A DNA stretch of 40,534 nt from JBHELG01 sp046263195 (GCA_046263195.1 JBHELG010000109.1:1-40534), one strand, 5' to 3'; shown: positions 1 to 8,563, counted from the stretch's first letter. Made by a program: numbers and translations. The notes: a model not told the origin generated them from the letters alone.

Positions 1-204
1 GGGCAGCCCTTCGATGACCTCCACCACCCCGGCGCGCTGCACCCGCCCGGCCAGGTCCACCGCCCTCGCCGTGGCCTGCTGCATGTCCCGTAGCGCCTCC
101 GACAGCTCGGACAGCAGCCCCGCACCCTCCGCCAGGCTCACCTCCCCCTCAGGCCGACCGGCAGGCTGGGTAGCGGGAGACTGAGAAGTCGCGGCGATTT
201 CCAT
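1..204 (-). CDS. 13E12/DUF222-type HNH endonuclease, N-terminal fragment
   Basis: The gene starts at ATG (204) and runs off the left edge, giving only the first 68 residues. The visible part is a Ser/Pro/Gly-rich leader followed by a helical stretch (LSELSEALRDMQQATARAV) and then RAGVVEVIEGLP. This resembles the N-terminus of actinobacterial DUF222/13E12-repeat proteins, which carry an HNH nuclease domain at the C-terminus. The catalytic domain is outside the window, so the assignment rests on the N-terminal pattern and on the LexA-like box just upstream. In mycobacteria, 13E12 genes are known members of the SOS regulon, which fits. An unrelated helical protein is possible. Confidence 0.55.
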   Translation of the reverse strand, partial: MEIAATSQSPATQPAGRPEGEVSLAEGAGLLSELSEALRDMQQATARAVDLAGRVQRAGVVEVIEGLP

Positions 205-208
205 GCCA

Positions 209-222
209 CGAACATACGTTCT
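209..222. promoter_or_regulatory. LexA (SOS) box-like site
   Basis: The sequence CGAACATACGTTCT contains the dyad GAAC-N4-GTTC. It differs from the actinobacterial SOS consensus CGAAC-N4-GTTCG only at the last base. It lies 4 bp upstream of the ATG of the 13E12-like gene, so bound LexA would cover the translation start region. The dyad is seen directly; LexA binding is inferred. Confidence 0.6.
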
Positions 223-401
223 GGGTGCGACATATTTGAGTTGGAACGGCGACAACCTGTGGAAAACTTGCTCTTCAGCCTTGCAGCGCGGGTCAACGCG
301 TGTCGAACAAATGCTGCCTGCGGGCGGGCGGGACGAGACCACGCTTTCGGCAGACTGTCGTGACTGCCCCGCTATGTCCCTCTGGTTGTCGTGCCTGCCG
401 G

Positions 402-1250
402 CTAACCGCGCTCGACCGGCACGTCCACGAGCGACCCGTACTCGGTCCACGAGCCATCGTAGTTTCGCACCCGCTCGTAGCCCAGCAGCTCATGGAGTGC
501 GAACCAGGTATGAGCGCTGCGCTCCCCGATCCGGCAATAGGCGGCTACCTCCTTGTCCGGCGTCACTCCCACCCCCTCGTAGATCTCCCGAAGTTGCTCG
601 ACGGGCAGGAACTCCCCCGTCTCCTGGTTGACTGCTCTCGCCCAGGGGATGTTGGCGGCTCCTGGGATGTGTCCGGGAACCTGGGCGTTCTCTTGCGGTA
701 GGTGCGGGGGCGCGAGGAGCTCGCCCCGGTACTCCTCCGGCGAGCGGACATCCACGAGGGCCGTGCCGCTCGGCGCCCCGACGAAGTTGGTGAGCATCTG
801 GTCCCGTCGAGCCCGGATCGACTCGTCCGGAGCCTGGGCGGTGTAGTTCGTGGGCTCTCGGTGCGGCTCTTCCTGGACCAGTTCGCGGCCCTCGAGTTCC
901 CATTTCTTGCGGCCGCCGTTCATGAGGCTGACACGGTCGTGCCCATACACCCGGAAGTACCAGTAGGCGTAGGCGGCGAACCAATTGTTGTTCCCGCCGT
1001 ACAGCACGACATGGTCGTCGTTGCTGATCCCCTTGCGGGACATGAGCTGCTCGAACCCCTGCCGGTCGAGGAATCCCCGACGCACAGGGTGCTGAAAGTC
1101 CTTCTTCCAGTCGAATCCCACGGCCCAGGGGACGTGGCCCTTCGCGTAGGCCGATATGTCCTCGTCCACATCGGCGACGACGACGTTCGGGTCCTCGAGG
1201 TGCTCAGCGACCCACTCCGTCGTAACGAGCGCATCCGATTTCGACGCCAC
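402..1250 (-). CDS. Two-domain thiosulfate sulfurtransferase (rhodanese)
   Basis: A 282-residue protein with two rhodanese domains. The N-terminal inactive domain runs from about residue 8 to 125 and the catalytic domain from about 150 to 280. The active-site loop is CRIGERS with catalytic Cys239. The sequence resembles actinobacterial CysA/SseA-type enzymes, which move sulfane sulfur from thiosulfate or 3-mercaptopyruvate to an acceptor. The frame is open for 41 more codons upstream, but GTG at 1250 is preferred: it has an AAGGAGG ribosome site at 1256-1262 and begins VASKSDALVTTEW, as in homologues. The gene stands alone, with about 280 bp upstream that hold no recognised gene. Whether it supplies the sulfur-carrier system further right is unknown. 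Confidence 0.88.
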   Translation of the reverse strand: MASKSDALVTTEWVAEHLEDPNVVVADVDEDISAYAKGHVPWAVGFDWKKDFQHPVRRGFLDRQGFEQLMSRKGISNDDHVVLYGGNNNWFAAYAYWYFRVYGHDRVSLMNGGRKKWELEGRELVQEEPHREPTNYTAQAPDESIRARRDQMLTNFVGAPSGTALVDVRSPEEYRGELLAPPHLPQENAQVPGHIPGAANIPWARAVNQETGEFLPVEQLREIYEGVGVTPDKEVAAYCRIGERSAHTWFALHELLGYERVRNYDGSWTEYGSLVDVPVERG

Positions 1251-1531
1251 AGCGGCCTCCTTGGTCGAGCTGTCCCGCCCCGCAGCCAAGGGTCGCGAGA
1301 CTTCGTTCTCCTCGTCCAACCCGTGCCGTGAAAAGGGTGCGTACGCTGGAAGAAGGGGATCTCCCGCCCTCACCCGGTCCGAGCGCGAACTGGCCGAAAC
1401 TGTCGCTCAGCTTGTCCTCACGTCCCAGTGAACAGGGCTATGGCACAGATCGTGTTGCAGTCGCTTACGCACTCCGCGGAAGGGCTCTGCAGCAGTCCTC
1501 GTGCCGCGCGTGGGGTCACGGTGAAGCAGGG

Positions 1532-2245
1532 TCAGCGCATGCGGAGTGCCTCGATGAGCTGCTGCTTGTTCATCGCTGAGCGGCCCGGGATATCGCGTTG
1601 CTGGGCCAGTTCGTAGAGCTCGGCCTTCGTGAGCTGCTCGTAAGCAGGCTCGTCGCCTCCAGCCTGAGGTCGCTCGGCCTCTGCCAGCCCCGCCACCGCC
1701 TCGGGGGGCATTCCCGGCTCGGGCGGGGGTGGCGATGGAACCGGAGCCGCGCGCCTCGTCGCTGTCGTGGCCTTCTTTCCGCCCGACTTTCTTGCGGCAC
1801 TCCCAGGCGCTGAGGACGCGGCGGCCGTCAATTTAGCGGCGGTCTTCTTGGCAGTCCTCGTCGCCTTCTTTGCCGTCGCCTTGGCCGTCCTGCCCGTGTT
1901 TTCCTCGGCCGCCCTGTCTTCCGCTCTTGTCGGGGCGGTCTTCTCTCCCGTCTGCGTTCCCGCCAAAGAGTCGTCTGGCGTCGCTTCGACCGTGGCGTCG
2001 GCCGTCCCCTCACCCGCCGCGTCGATCTTCTCGTGGTCTGGCTGCGGCCTATCGTTCGGCCTGGGCCTGGCAGGGGGCGAGGCAGGCGCGCGGAGCAGCC
2101 TTGGCGGTGATGTGGGGGGAATCGGGGGTCGCCGTTCAGGCGGCCGTGTTGGAGCCTTCGAAGGGCTCCAGAGCAAAGTGTCGAGGAATCGCTTCGCCGC
2201 CTCCACGACCTTTTCGACTCCAGTCGGCTTCCGACTTCTTGCCAT
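1532..2245 (-). CDS. Basic Ala/Lys-rich protein with C-terminal SAP/Rho-N-like domain
   Basis: A 237-residue protein in three parts. Residues 1-28 form a short helix (VEKVVEAAKRFLDTLLW). Residues about 30-195 are disordered and rich in Pro, Ala and Lys, with histone H1-like runs such as KKATRTAKKTAAKL. Residues about 203-237 form a compact unit (LTKAELYELAQQRDIPGRS...KQQLIEALR) like the Rho N-terminal or SAP/HeH nucleic-acid-binding fold. The start is ATG 2245 with GGGGAGATAG directly upstream. It lies 54 bp after the LigD polymerase gene on the same strand and probably belongs to that operon. A DNA-binding accessory role in end joining is inferred from context; no enzymatic motif is visible. 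Confidence 0.7.
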   Translation of the reverse strand: MARSRKPTGVEKVVEAAKRFLDTLLWSPSKAPTRPPERRPPIPPTSPPRLLRAPASPPARPRPNDRPQPDHEKIDAAGEGTADATVEATPDDSLAGTQTGEKTAPTRAEDRAAEENTGRTAKATAKKATRTAKKTAAKLTAAASSAPGSAARKSGGKKATTATRRAAPVPSPPPPEPGMPPEAVAGLAEAERPQAGGDEPAYEQLTKAELYELAQQRDIPGRSAMNKQQLIEALRMR

Positions 2246-2299
2246 CTATCTCCCCGTTTGCCTATTTCCGACATGGTAGGGGGTGGAGCACAGCAGGAG

Positions 2300-3214
2300 T
2301 CAGGACCGGAGATCCGGGAGATGCTGACGGAGCTCGGCGGCAGGTGCGAACAGGTCACCGTGCTCGTCGGCTCGGCGCAGCACGTCTCGGGCCTCGAACA
2401 TCAGTGAAGCGGGATTCTCGCCGGCGGAAACTGCCTCGACCTCTTCCCATTTCAGTGGTGTGGAAACCGTTGGCCGCTCTCGAGCTCTCAGTGAATAGAC
2501 CCCTACCGTTGTTTTGTGTTCGCTGTTCTGGCTCCAGTCCACCAAGACCTTGCCGCGACGCAAGTCCTTCCGCATGTTCGATACTACGCCGGCCTGGTTC
2601 TCCCGCTCGAGCATCTGCGCCACGGCCCGGGCAAAGGGTGTCGTCTGCTCATAGCTGACCGGGGTGTTGAGGGGAAGATAGACCTGCAGGCCTTTCGACC
2701 CCGACGTCTTGACGACCGTCTTCAAGTCGAGCTGGGCCAGCACGTCCCGCAGGCGCAGGGCCACCTGGACACATTCGAACAGCCCCGCAGGTGGCCCGGG
2801 ATCGAGGTCGAATACGACCATGGTCGGACGCGCCGGAGCGGTGGCCCGGTGCAGATAGGGATGCAACTCGATTGAGGCGAGGTTCGCGACCCACACGAGC
2901 GTGGGCAGGTCGTCGACGATGCAGAAGTCGATCGTGCCGCTGCGTCCGCTGTCCACGCGTACCCGTCGCACCCATTCAGGACCGTGGGAGGGGCAGTTCT
3001 TCTCGTAGAAGAACTCGGCGTCCACTCCGTCCGGATAGCGCTTGAGGGTCATCGGCCGGTCTTCGATGTGCGGAAGCAGGAGGGCCGCGATCCGTACGTA
3101 GTAGTCGATGACCTCGGCCTTCGTCGTGCCGGTCTGTGGATAGAAGACCTTGTCGAGGTTGGACAAGGACAAGGTGCGTCCGGCCACCGAGACCGCGGTG
3201 CGCGACGCCGTCAC
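2300..3214 (-). CDS. ligD: LigD polymerase domain protein (archaeo-eukaryotic primase-type)
   Basis: A 304-residue stand-alone polymerase domain of DNA ligase D. Primase-fold marks are present: LSNLDKVFYP near residue 18, the metal-binding pair Asp136/Asp138 in VVFDLDPG, and KTSGSKGLQVYLPL near residue 170. In bacterial end joining this enzyme fills gaps and adds ribo- or deoxynucleotides at broken ends held by Ku. The start is GTG 3214, preceded by GGGGGA at suitable spacing. It lies 30 bp downstream of ku. The ligase domain is a separate gene, as in several actinobacteria, and no LigD phosphoesterase domain is present in the window. Confidence 0.93.
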   Translation of the reverse strand: MTASRTAVSVAGRTLSLSNLDKVFYPQTGTTKAEVIDYYVRIAALLLPHIEDRPMTLKRYPDGVDAEFFYEKNCPSHGPEWVRRVRVDSGRSGTIDFCIVDDLPTLVWVANLASIELHPYLHRATAPARPTMVVFDLDPGPPAGLFECVQVALRLRDVLAQLDLKTVVKTSGSKGLQVYLPLNTPVSYEQTTPFARAVAQMLERENQAGVVSNMRKDLRRGKVLVDWSQNSEHKTTVGVYSLRARERPTVSTPLKWEEVEAVSAGENPASLMFEARDVLRRADEHGDLFAPAAELRQHLPDLRS

Positions 3215-3244
3215 AACCTGTCCCCCGCGGTCGTCCAGCCCGAG

Positions 3245-4054
3245 CTAGCTCGCCCTCTTCTTCTGCTTGCGTTCCTTCGCCGCGTCGAGGCTCTCCTCCA
3301 GTGCGGACATGAGGTCCACCACCCGCGCCGGCTGCTCGATCGTCGGCTGGGTGACCACCTCTTGACCCGCGGCCTTGCGTTCGATGAGTTCGAGCACGCG
3401 GATGCGGTAGGAGTCCTCATACCGGTCGAGATCGAACTCCGTCGCCAACGACTCGACCAACTGCTTCGCCATGTCGAGCTCTCGTGGCCGTATTTCGACG
3501 TCGTCCGGTCCCGGGACGCCCTCGATCTCCTCCTGGGGGACGATCTCGTCGGCGTAGTTCATGGTTTCGAGGATGAGGACGCCATCCTTGGCTCGGACAG
3601 CCGCGAGGTACTGCTTCGTACGCATGACGAAGCGCCCTAGTGCCACCTTGTTGGTGTCATGCATCGCCTCGACGAGCAGGCGGTACGGCTTCGCGGCAGC
3701 CTGGTCATAGGGGCCCAGGTAGTAGGGGTGATCGAAGAAGACGGGATCGATGTCGGGCAGGTCAACGAAGTCCTCGATCTCGATCGTGCGGCTGGCTTCG
3801 GGATCGAGTGCGTCGAGCTCCTCGGGGTCGATCACGACGTACTGGTCGGGAGCGATCTCATAGCCCTTGACGATGTCCTCGTAGGGCACCTCTTCTCCAG
3901 AGACACTCGAAACGCGCTTCTGGCGGATGCGGCCGAGGTCCCCGCGGGCGAGCTGATGGAAGCTGATGCTCTGGCTGCGAACCGCCGAATACAGCTTCAC
4001 CGGTACGTTCACGAGCCCGAACCCGATGGATCCGCTCCAGATCGCTCTTGCCAT
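3245..4054 (-). CDS. ku: Ku DNA end-binding protein
   Basis: A 269-residue bacterial Ku homologue. It begins MARAIWSGSIGFGLVNVPV, the usual Ku start, and carries LARGDLGRIRQKRV, YYLGPYDQAAAKPY and METMNY-type segments across the beta-barrel core, with a short Lys-rich tail (AKERKQKKRAS). Ku homodimers ring DNA ends and recruit LigD. The frame is open 16 codons further upstream, but ATG 4054 has AGGAGAG five bases upstream and gives the canonical N-terminus. The gene sits between the ligase gene (31 bp gap) and the polymerase gene (30 bp gap), so the three are almost certainly co-transcribed. Confidence 0.95.
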   Translation of the reverse strand: MARAIWSGSIGFGLVNVPVKLYSAVRSQSISFHQLARGDLGRIRQKRVSSVSGEEVPYEDIVKGYEIAPDQYVVIDPEELDALDPEASRTIEIEDFVDLPDIDPVFFDHPYYLGPYDQAAAKPYRLLVEAMHDTNKVALGRFVMRTKQYLAAVRAKDGVLILETMNYADEIVPQEEIEGVPGPDDVEIRPRELDMAKQLVESLATEFDLDRYEDSYRIRVLELIERKAAGQEVVTQPTIEQPARVVDLMSALEESLDAAKERKQKKRAS

Positions 4055-4085
4055 CGCCTCTCTCCTGTCGGCGCGCCACCGCCGC

Positions 4086-5255
4086 CTAGGTCGACCTGGC
4101 ATCCGTGCCTCCGTCTTCGGCGGCGGGGGCGGATACGTAGGCTCCCGGCACGTCGGACGTTGACCAGTGTCCCTGCTGTGCGGCTACCTGGCGAGCGGGC
4201 TTGTCGACCCGCAGACCGACATAGGTGGGATGGCGCATGACCCCTGCCGTGGTCCATTCGCGATAGCTGACCTCGACGACCACTTCGGGCTCCACCCACG
4301 TTCCTCCGCTTCGCGTCTCGCCGTCCTCGAAGGGGCTTGTCGCCCGGACCAACGGATCCAGCAGTCGCCTCAGGCGACGCACCTCCCCGAAGCTGAGACC
4401 CGTACCGACGCTGCCCGCGTACACCAGCCGCTGCGGCCTGCCGCGGCGCCTGGCGGCCTCGGGATCGACGTCATATCTACCGAGCAGGAGCGCCCCGAGA
4501 CGCTTGCGAGAGCCCTGTCCGGGGAGCCACCCGCCCACGACGAACTCCTCACGGACGAGCAGCTTCACCTTCCGCCATGCGCGCGAGCGCCGCCCAGGCT
4601 CGTACAGACTGTCCAGTCGCTTCGCGACGACGCCTTCGAGGCCGACCCGCCGGGCAGCCTCGAGCATGGTCTCGCCCTCGCCGGGTTGGAACGGGGGCGT
4701 CTGCCAGCTCGCATCGGCGAGTTCGAGCCGTTCGAGCTCTTGGCGCCGGTCGATATAGGGGCGATCCAGCAACGAAGAGCCGTCGCAGTGCAGGAGGTCG
4801 AAGACAAGGAAGGCGACGCCGATCTCCTGTGCACGCAAAGAGGCCCCCCGAGCGTCGGTGACGCCGAGGCGACGTTGGAGCAGCGTGAAGCTCGGTCGAC
4901 CGTCGGAGTCGAGCGCGACGATCTCCCCGTCGAGGACCGCTTCACGGCCATGCAATGCCTGACCGAGGTGGGACAACTCGGGATAGGAGACGGACACGTC
5001 GTTGCCTCGGCGGCTCAGCAGGCAGGTTCCGTCGCGAGAGCAGATCGCGATCGTGCGCACCCCGTCCCACTTGAACTCGAATCCCCAGCCAGCTTCGTCT
5101 TCGGGAAGTTCACCCACTGTGGCGAGCATCGGTTCGAGGCGCTCGGGTAGCGGGCTTTGGGCGGGAGAGCGGTCTTGGGTTTCGCGGGGGAGGGCCGCAG
5201 GCCCGGCGGGTGGGGAGATGCAAGACCGCGGGTGGTACGGATCATGCTCGCTCAC
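4086..5255 (-). CDS. ligD: ATP-dependent DNA ligase, LigD ligase domain type
   Basis: A 389-residue protein with the nucleotidyltransferase motif EFKWDGVR (adenylated Lys62), VLDGEIVALD, GLEGVVAKR and WRKVK, followed by an OB-fold C-terminus (VYAGSVGTGLSF...VVEVSYREWT). It seals ends in Ku-dependent repair. The first 35 residues are Pro/Ser-rich and probably disordered. The apparent start is GTG 5255, with no strong ribosome site, so the true start could lie slightly downstream. It follows the four-helix membrane protein by 4 bp and precedes ku by 31 bp. The polymerase activity is encoded separately two genes downstream. Confidence 0.93.
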   Translation of the reverse strand: MSEHDPYHPRSCISPPAGPAALPRETQDRSPAQSPLPERLEPMLATVGELPEDEAGWGFEFKWDGVRTIAICSRDGTCLLSRRGNDVSVSYPELSHLGQALHGREAVLDGEIVALDSDGRPSFTLLQRRLGVTDARGASLRAQEIGVAFLVFDLLHCDGSSLLDRPYIDRRQELERLELADASWQTPPFQPGEGETMLEAARRVGLEGVVAKRLDSLYEPGRRSRAWRKVKLLVREEFVVGGWLPGQGSRKRLGALLLGRYDVDPEAARRRGRPQRLVYAGSVGTGLSFGEVRRLRRLLDPLVRATSPFEDGETRSGGTWVEPEVVVEVSYREWTTAGVMRHPTYVGLRVDKPARQVAAQQGHWSTSDVPGAYVSAPAAEDGGTDARST

Positions 5256-5259
5256 GTCG

Positions 5260-5772
5260 CTACTCGAGGCGTTGCGTGCGGTCGGCTGACCTGTCCTGGG
5301 TCCCCGGTTCCCGGGTACGGACGGACGTCTCTCGCCAGCGGTAGACGGCCGGCAAGCCGAGACTGAGGAACGCCGCGAGCGCTCCGGTGAGGACGTAGAA
5401 CCAACCGTGGCCGCGGCCAGCCCCGAGTGAAGCCTGGAAGGCTTGCGGCTCGATGACGATTATGAGCCCGAAGGTGAGTTCGAGCACGCCGAGGAAGACC
5501 AGCGCGTCGGCGGCACCTGGAAACGCCCCCACCGAGAGCAGGAGAAGGCCAAAGATGATCTCGATGATGGCGAGCAGCGGTGTGTAGCCGAGACCGGCCA
5601 CGCTGACTTGAGGCACGAACAGTGTGTCACCCACACCGCCGCGCAGAAGCGCGACTCCTCCGAGAACGAGAAAGACGACACCGAGCACGAGCGCCAACAG
5701 TTGCGCGGGGGTCCACATCGCCCCATCCGAGGAGACCCGGATGGCCCGCCGCTCCCTGAATCTGTCTGCCAC
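5260..5772 (-). CDS. Four-helix membrane protein, DUF4383-like
   Basis: A 170-residue protein with about four hydrophobic segments: LLALVLGVVFLVLGGVALL, LLAIIEIIFGLLLLSVGAF, ALVFLGVLELTFGLIIVI and FYVLTGALAAFLSLGLPAVY. The repeated Gly-Val/Phe-Leu-Gly pattern resembles DUF4383-type actinobacterial membrane proteins; no catalytic motif is seen. GTG 5772 is chosen because AAGGAGG lies five bases upstream, although the frame is open further. It is the first gene of the end-joining operon, ending 4 bp before the ligase gene. The link to DNA repair may only be transcriptional. Confidence 0.7.
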   Translation of the reverse strand: MADRFRERRAIRVSSDGAMWTPAQLLALVLGVVFLVLGGVALLRGGVGDTLFVPQVSVAGLGYTPLLAIIEIIFGLLLLSVGAFPGAADALVFLGVLELTFGLIIVIEPQAFQASLGAGRGHGWFYVLTGALAAFLSLGLPAVYRWRETSVRTREPGTQDRSADRTQRLE

Positions 5773-5986
5773 AGCGACCTCCTTGAGGAAAAGCCACACA
5801 GTGGCTCCTAGCCTCAAAGGATACGCTCCGCCGCTGTTGAAAGCCTTCTGTGGGCCCTGGCAACGTGGTTCGCCCGGGCAGCGCCCCGTTGGAGTGGATG
5901 ATGCCTTCCCGGGTTGCGTCTCGCTTCCTGGCAACCTCCCTGTGGGATGCGTATGTTGCCGGGCTGGCCGGGTGGAGTGGTTCTCC

Positions 5987-6142
5987 ATGTCATGGAAGAC
6001 GGTGGTGGTCAGCGCCGCAGCGCTCTTCATCCTCTATACCGTGTATGCGAACCCCGAATCCGTCGCGGACGCGCTCCGCAACGGCTGGGGCTTTGTACGC
6101 GGATTCGCCGCTGCTCTGGGGCGTATCGTCGACACCCTGTGA
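5987..6142 (+). CDS. Small single-span membrane protein (51 aa)
   Basis: A 51-residue protein beginning MSWKTVVVSAAALFILYTVY: one transmembrane helix, then a short amphipathic tail (WGFVRGFAAALGRIVDTL). ATG 5987 is preceded by GGAGTGG about nine bases upstream. The stop lies 15 bp before the PH-domain gene on the same strand, which suggests co-transcription. Small proteins of this kind often precede PH-domain membrane proteins in actinobacteria. No function can be assigned, and a longer upstream reading of the frame is unlikely because it overlaps the 5' region of the divergent gene. Confidence 0.6.
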   Translation: MSWKTVVVSAAALFILYTVYANPESVADALRNGWGFVRGFAAALGRIVDTL

Positions 6143-6157
6143 CCCGGACCTGCATAC

Positions 6158-6736
6158 GTGAGTAGCAGCCCACTCACCTACCGGTACCTCGCCCGGAATG
6201 AGAGGGTCCACCACGTGTGCCGCCAGCACTGGATCGTGCTCGCAGGAGCGTTCACCTTCTGGCTCGTCTCTGTCGTGTTCGCCCTCGCGGCGGGCATCCT
6301 CCTGGGCTCGGGACGGATCGGCACCTTCCTCAGCCCGATCGTGGACCCACTCGTCGCGTTGCTCGTGCTCGCCACGACCCTCCATCTCGGCGTTCACTAC
6401 GCCCGATGGCGGCTGGCCCGCTTCGTGTTCACGAACCGCCGCGTTCTGTTCATCGAGGGCCTGCTGTCTCGCAAGGTCTCCGCGATTCCGCTGGCGAAGA
6501 TCACCGACACGACCTTCACGCGCTCGCTCTTGGGACGGCTGCTCAACTACGGCAGCCTGCTGCTCGATTCGCCGGGTGAGCAGCCGGGGATCGCGACCCT
6601 GGCCGCGCTGCCCCAGCCAGACGAGCTGTACCGCCTCATCATGTCTCTCGTGCCGCACGACAGCACCCCTCCGCAGCCGAGTCCTCGCTCGCGTGCCGAG
6701 GACGACACCGACGAGATCCCCCGCGTCGTCCTCTAG
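6158..6736 (+). CDS. PH domain-containing membrane protein (bPH_2/YdbS-like)
   Basis: A 192-residue protein with two hydrophobic segments near residues 25-48 and 58-78, then a bacterial PH-like domain (RFVFTNRRVLFIEGLLSRK...IPLAKITDTTFTRSLLGRLLNYGSL). The TNRRV and ITDTTF pattern is characteristic of this family, whose molecular role is largely unknown. The C-terminus is Pro/Asp-rich and probably disordered. The start is GTG 6158, with only a weak ribosome site. It follows the 51-residue membrane protein closely. Confidence 0.8.
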   Translation: MSSSPLTYRYLARNERVHHVCRQHWIVLAGAFTFWLVSVVFALAAGILLGSGRIGTFLSPIVDPLVALLVLATTLHLGVHYARWRLARFVFTNRRVLFIEGLLSRKVSAIPLAKITDTTFTRSLLGRLLNYGSLLLDSPGEQPGIATLAALPQPDELYRLIMSLVPHDSTPPQPSPRSRAEDDTDEIPRVVL

Positions 6737-6768
6737 GGGCCTCGTCTCAGTCCTTCTCATGCAAGCCG

Positions 6769-6850
6769 AGAACGTTCCCGCTCTCAGTCGCCTCCTGCTG
6801 CCGGTCCGCCCCGAGGTCACGGGGACCTGCTGCGCCTGATAGAACGTTCT
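6769..6850. promoter_or_regulatory. Two AGAACGTTC palindromes upstream of the oxidoreductase gene
   Basis: AGAACGTTC occurs at 6769-6777 and, as the perfect 10-bp palindrome AGAACGTTCT, at 6841-6850. The copies are about 72 bp apart, between the PH-domain gene and the start at 6886. Two dyads in a short intergenic space suggest operator sites, but the GAACGTTC core is short enough to recur by chance, and no regulator is identified. Confidence 0.3.
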
Positions 6851-6885
6851 GATCGAGCTGGCGCGGTGAGAAGGGAGCAGCGGAC

Positions 6886-7539
6886 ATGGAAGTGGGCGTG
6901 CTCGGCACGGGTGCGGTGGGCAAGGTGATCGGCCGCCGGCTGGTCTCCCTCGGTCACGAGGTGTTCATGGGGTCGCGCAGGGCCGGCAATCCCGACGCCG
7001 TGGCTTGGGCGCAGCAGGCGGGCGAGCGGGCCCATCAGGGGACATTCGACAATGCCGCCCGATTCGGTGACGTGCTGTTCAACTGCACGGCAGGGGCTGC
7101 CTCGCTGGAGGCGATCGACTCGATACACCCCGAGCACCTGGCCGGAAAGGTGCTCGTCGACGTCGCCAACCCGCTCGACTTCTCGCGGGGATTCCCGCCT
7201 TCGCTCAAGGTTTCCAACACCGACAGTCTGGGCGAGCAGATCCAGCGGGCCCATCCCGACCTGCGAGTGGTGAAGTCGTTGAACACCGTGAACGCCGGGA
7301 TCATGGTCGACCCGGCCCGCTTGCAGGGTCACCACAACGTTTTCGTCAGCGGCAACGACCCCGACGCGAAGGCGGTCGTCGCCGCCCTCCTGCAAGAGTT
7401 CGGTTGGCCGCCCCCCTCGATCATCGACCTCGGCGACATCACCACCGCCCGGGGGACGGAGATGTTCCTGGCACTGTGGCTGCGCCTGTACGGGGTGCTG
7501 GGGACTGGCGAATTCAACATCGGGATCGTCCACCAGTGA
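6886..7539 (+). CDS. NADPH:F420 oxidoreductase-like Rossmann protein
   Basis: A 217-residue protein with an N-terminal dinucleotide-binding motif GVLGTGAVGKVIGRRL and the F420_oxidored pattern (HEVFMGSRR, VLVDVANPLDFSRG, VVKSLNTVNAGIM). Family members use NADP(H), either with deazaflavin F420 or with other substrates, and several actinobacterial copies have unknown substrates. ATG 6886 has GGGAG about nine bases upstream. Its stop TGA overlaps the ATG of the methyltransferase gene (TGATG), indicating translational coupling. Confidence 0.85.
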   Translation: MEVGVLGTGAVGKVIGRRLVSLGHEVFMGSRRAGNPDAVAWAQQAGERAHQGTFDNAARFGDVLFNCTAGAASLEAIDSIHPEHLAGKVLVDVANPLDFSRGFPPSLKVSNTDSLGEQIQRAHPDLRVVKSLNTVNAGIMVDPARLQGHHNVFVSGNDPDAKAVVAALLQEFGWPPPSIIDLGDITTARGTEMFLALWLRLYGVLGTGEFNIGIVHQ

Positions 7540-8447
7540 TGACGCCGCCACGACCCTCCGCGACGAGCGCCGGCGAACGGTGGCGAGCGCTCGTGGAAGC
7601 GCGCCTGGCCGCCCTCGAGGCGACGGCACCAGGATCGGGTCCCCTGGGCCCGGCCTTCTGGGACGCCCGTGCGCAGCACTGGGCCGCCCGCATGACCGAC
7701 TTCGACGAGCACAGCGCCTTCGCGGCTCGGCTGCGGGAGGTGGTGGGCCCGTCGACCAGCGTCGTCGACGTGGGAGCGGGTTCAGGGCGCTTCGCGTTGC
7801 CGCTCGCATCGGTGGCCCGCGAGGTCATCGCCGTCGACTCGAGCCGGGTGATGCTCGAGCTGCTGCGAGAGGAAGCGCAACGGCGCGGCCTCGACAACGT
7901 TCGCACGGTGCATGGTTCCTGGGAGGAGGTAGACGGAGTCGAGGGCGACATCGTGCTATGCGCCTACGTCCTGCCGCTCGTCGCGGATGCTGTCCGCTTT
8001 CTCGAGCGTCTCGACGCGGCGGCCCGCCACCGAGTCTTCGTCTACCTGGCGGCCGTGACCTCCGACCTGCTCATCGAGCCGCTCTGGCGTCACCTCCACG
8101 GCCTGCCGCGGCCTCCCGCACCGAGCTTCATCGATGCTGTGGCCGTCCTTCGGGAGGTCGGAATCGACCCGCGGGTGGAGGTCGTCCAGGCGCCCGCCTT
8201 CGGTTGCTTCGCCAACCTCGACGAGGCCGTGGACGACTACACCCGGATGCTGCGGATCGGGGCGGACGAGGCCCTGCACCGGGCCGAGCTACGCGGGATT
8301 CTCGAGGCCTGGCTGGTCGATGATGGCCAGGGGCTACGCGCACCGACCCCGACCCTGCCTGCCGTCATACTCAGCTGGTCACCCCACGGCATCGACAGGA
8401 CGACAGAGACGACCTCCCACTCGTCTCGCTCTCCGTCGCCGGTCTAG
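7539..8447 (+). CDS. Class I SAM-dependent methyltransferase
   Basis: A 302-residue protein with a Rossmann methyltransferase core: VVDVGAGSGRFALPLA (motif I, SAM binding), EVIAVDSSRVMLELL (motif II) and GDIVLCAYVLPLV (motif IV region). The substrate cannot be inferred. The first 60 residues form a helical cap with AFWDARAQHWAARM, a pattern common in actinobacterial small-molecule methyltransferases. The start ATG 7539 overlaps the stop of the upstream oxidoreductase gene. The last 20 residues are Ser/Thr-rich. Confidence 0.85.
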   Translation: MTPPRPSATSAGERWRALVEARLAALEATAPGSGPLGPAFWDARAQHWAARMTDFDEHSAFAARLREVVGPSTSVVDVGAGSGRFALPLASVAREVIAVDSSRVMLELLREEAQRRGLDNVRTVHGSWEEVDGVEGDIVLCAYVLPLVADAVRFLERLDAAARHRVFVYLAAVTSDLLIEPLWRHLHGLPRPPAPSFIDAVAVLREVGIDPRVEVVQAPAFGCFANLDEAVDDYTRMLRIGADEALHRAELRGILEAWLVDDGQGLRAPTPTLPAVILSWSPHGIDRTTETTSHSSRSPSPV

Positions 8448-8563
8448 ACCTCTGACGAGCTGGCCGGCACACCCTTCGTCGCATGCGGGTCATCTGCCTC
8501 TACTGCGGCTCGAGCCGGGTAGTAGAGCCTCCGGCGCCACGAAATCTTCTGGAGAAGCCGCTG

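Noticed and set aside
6769..6850. LexA boxes
   Set aside because: The GAACGTTC palindromes lack the four-base spacer between GAAC and GTTC required by the actinobacterial SOS box.
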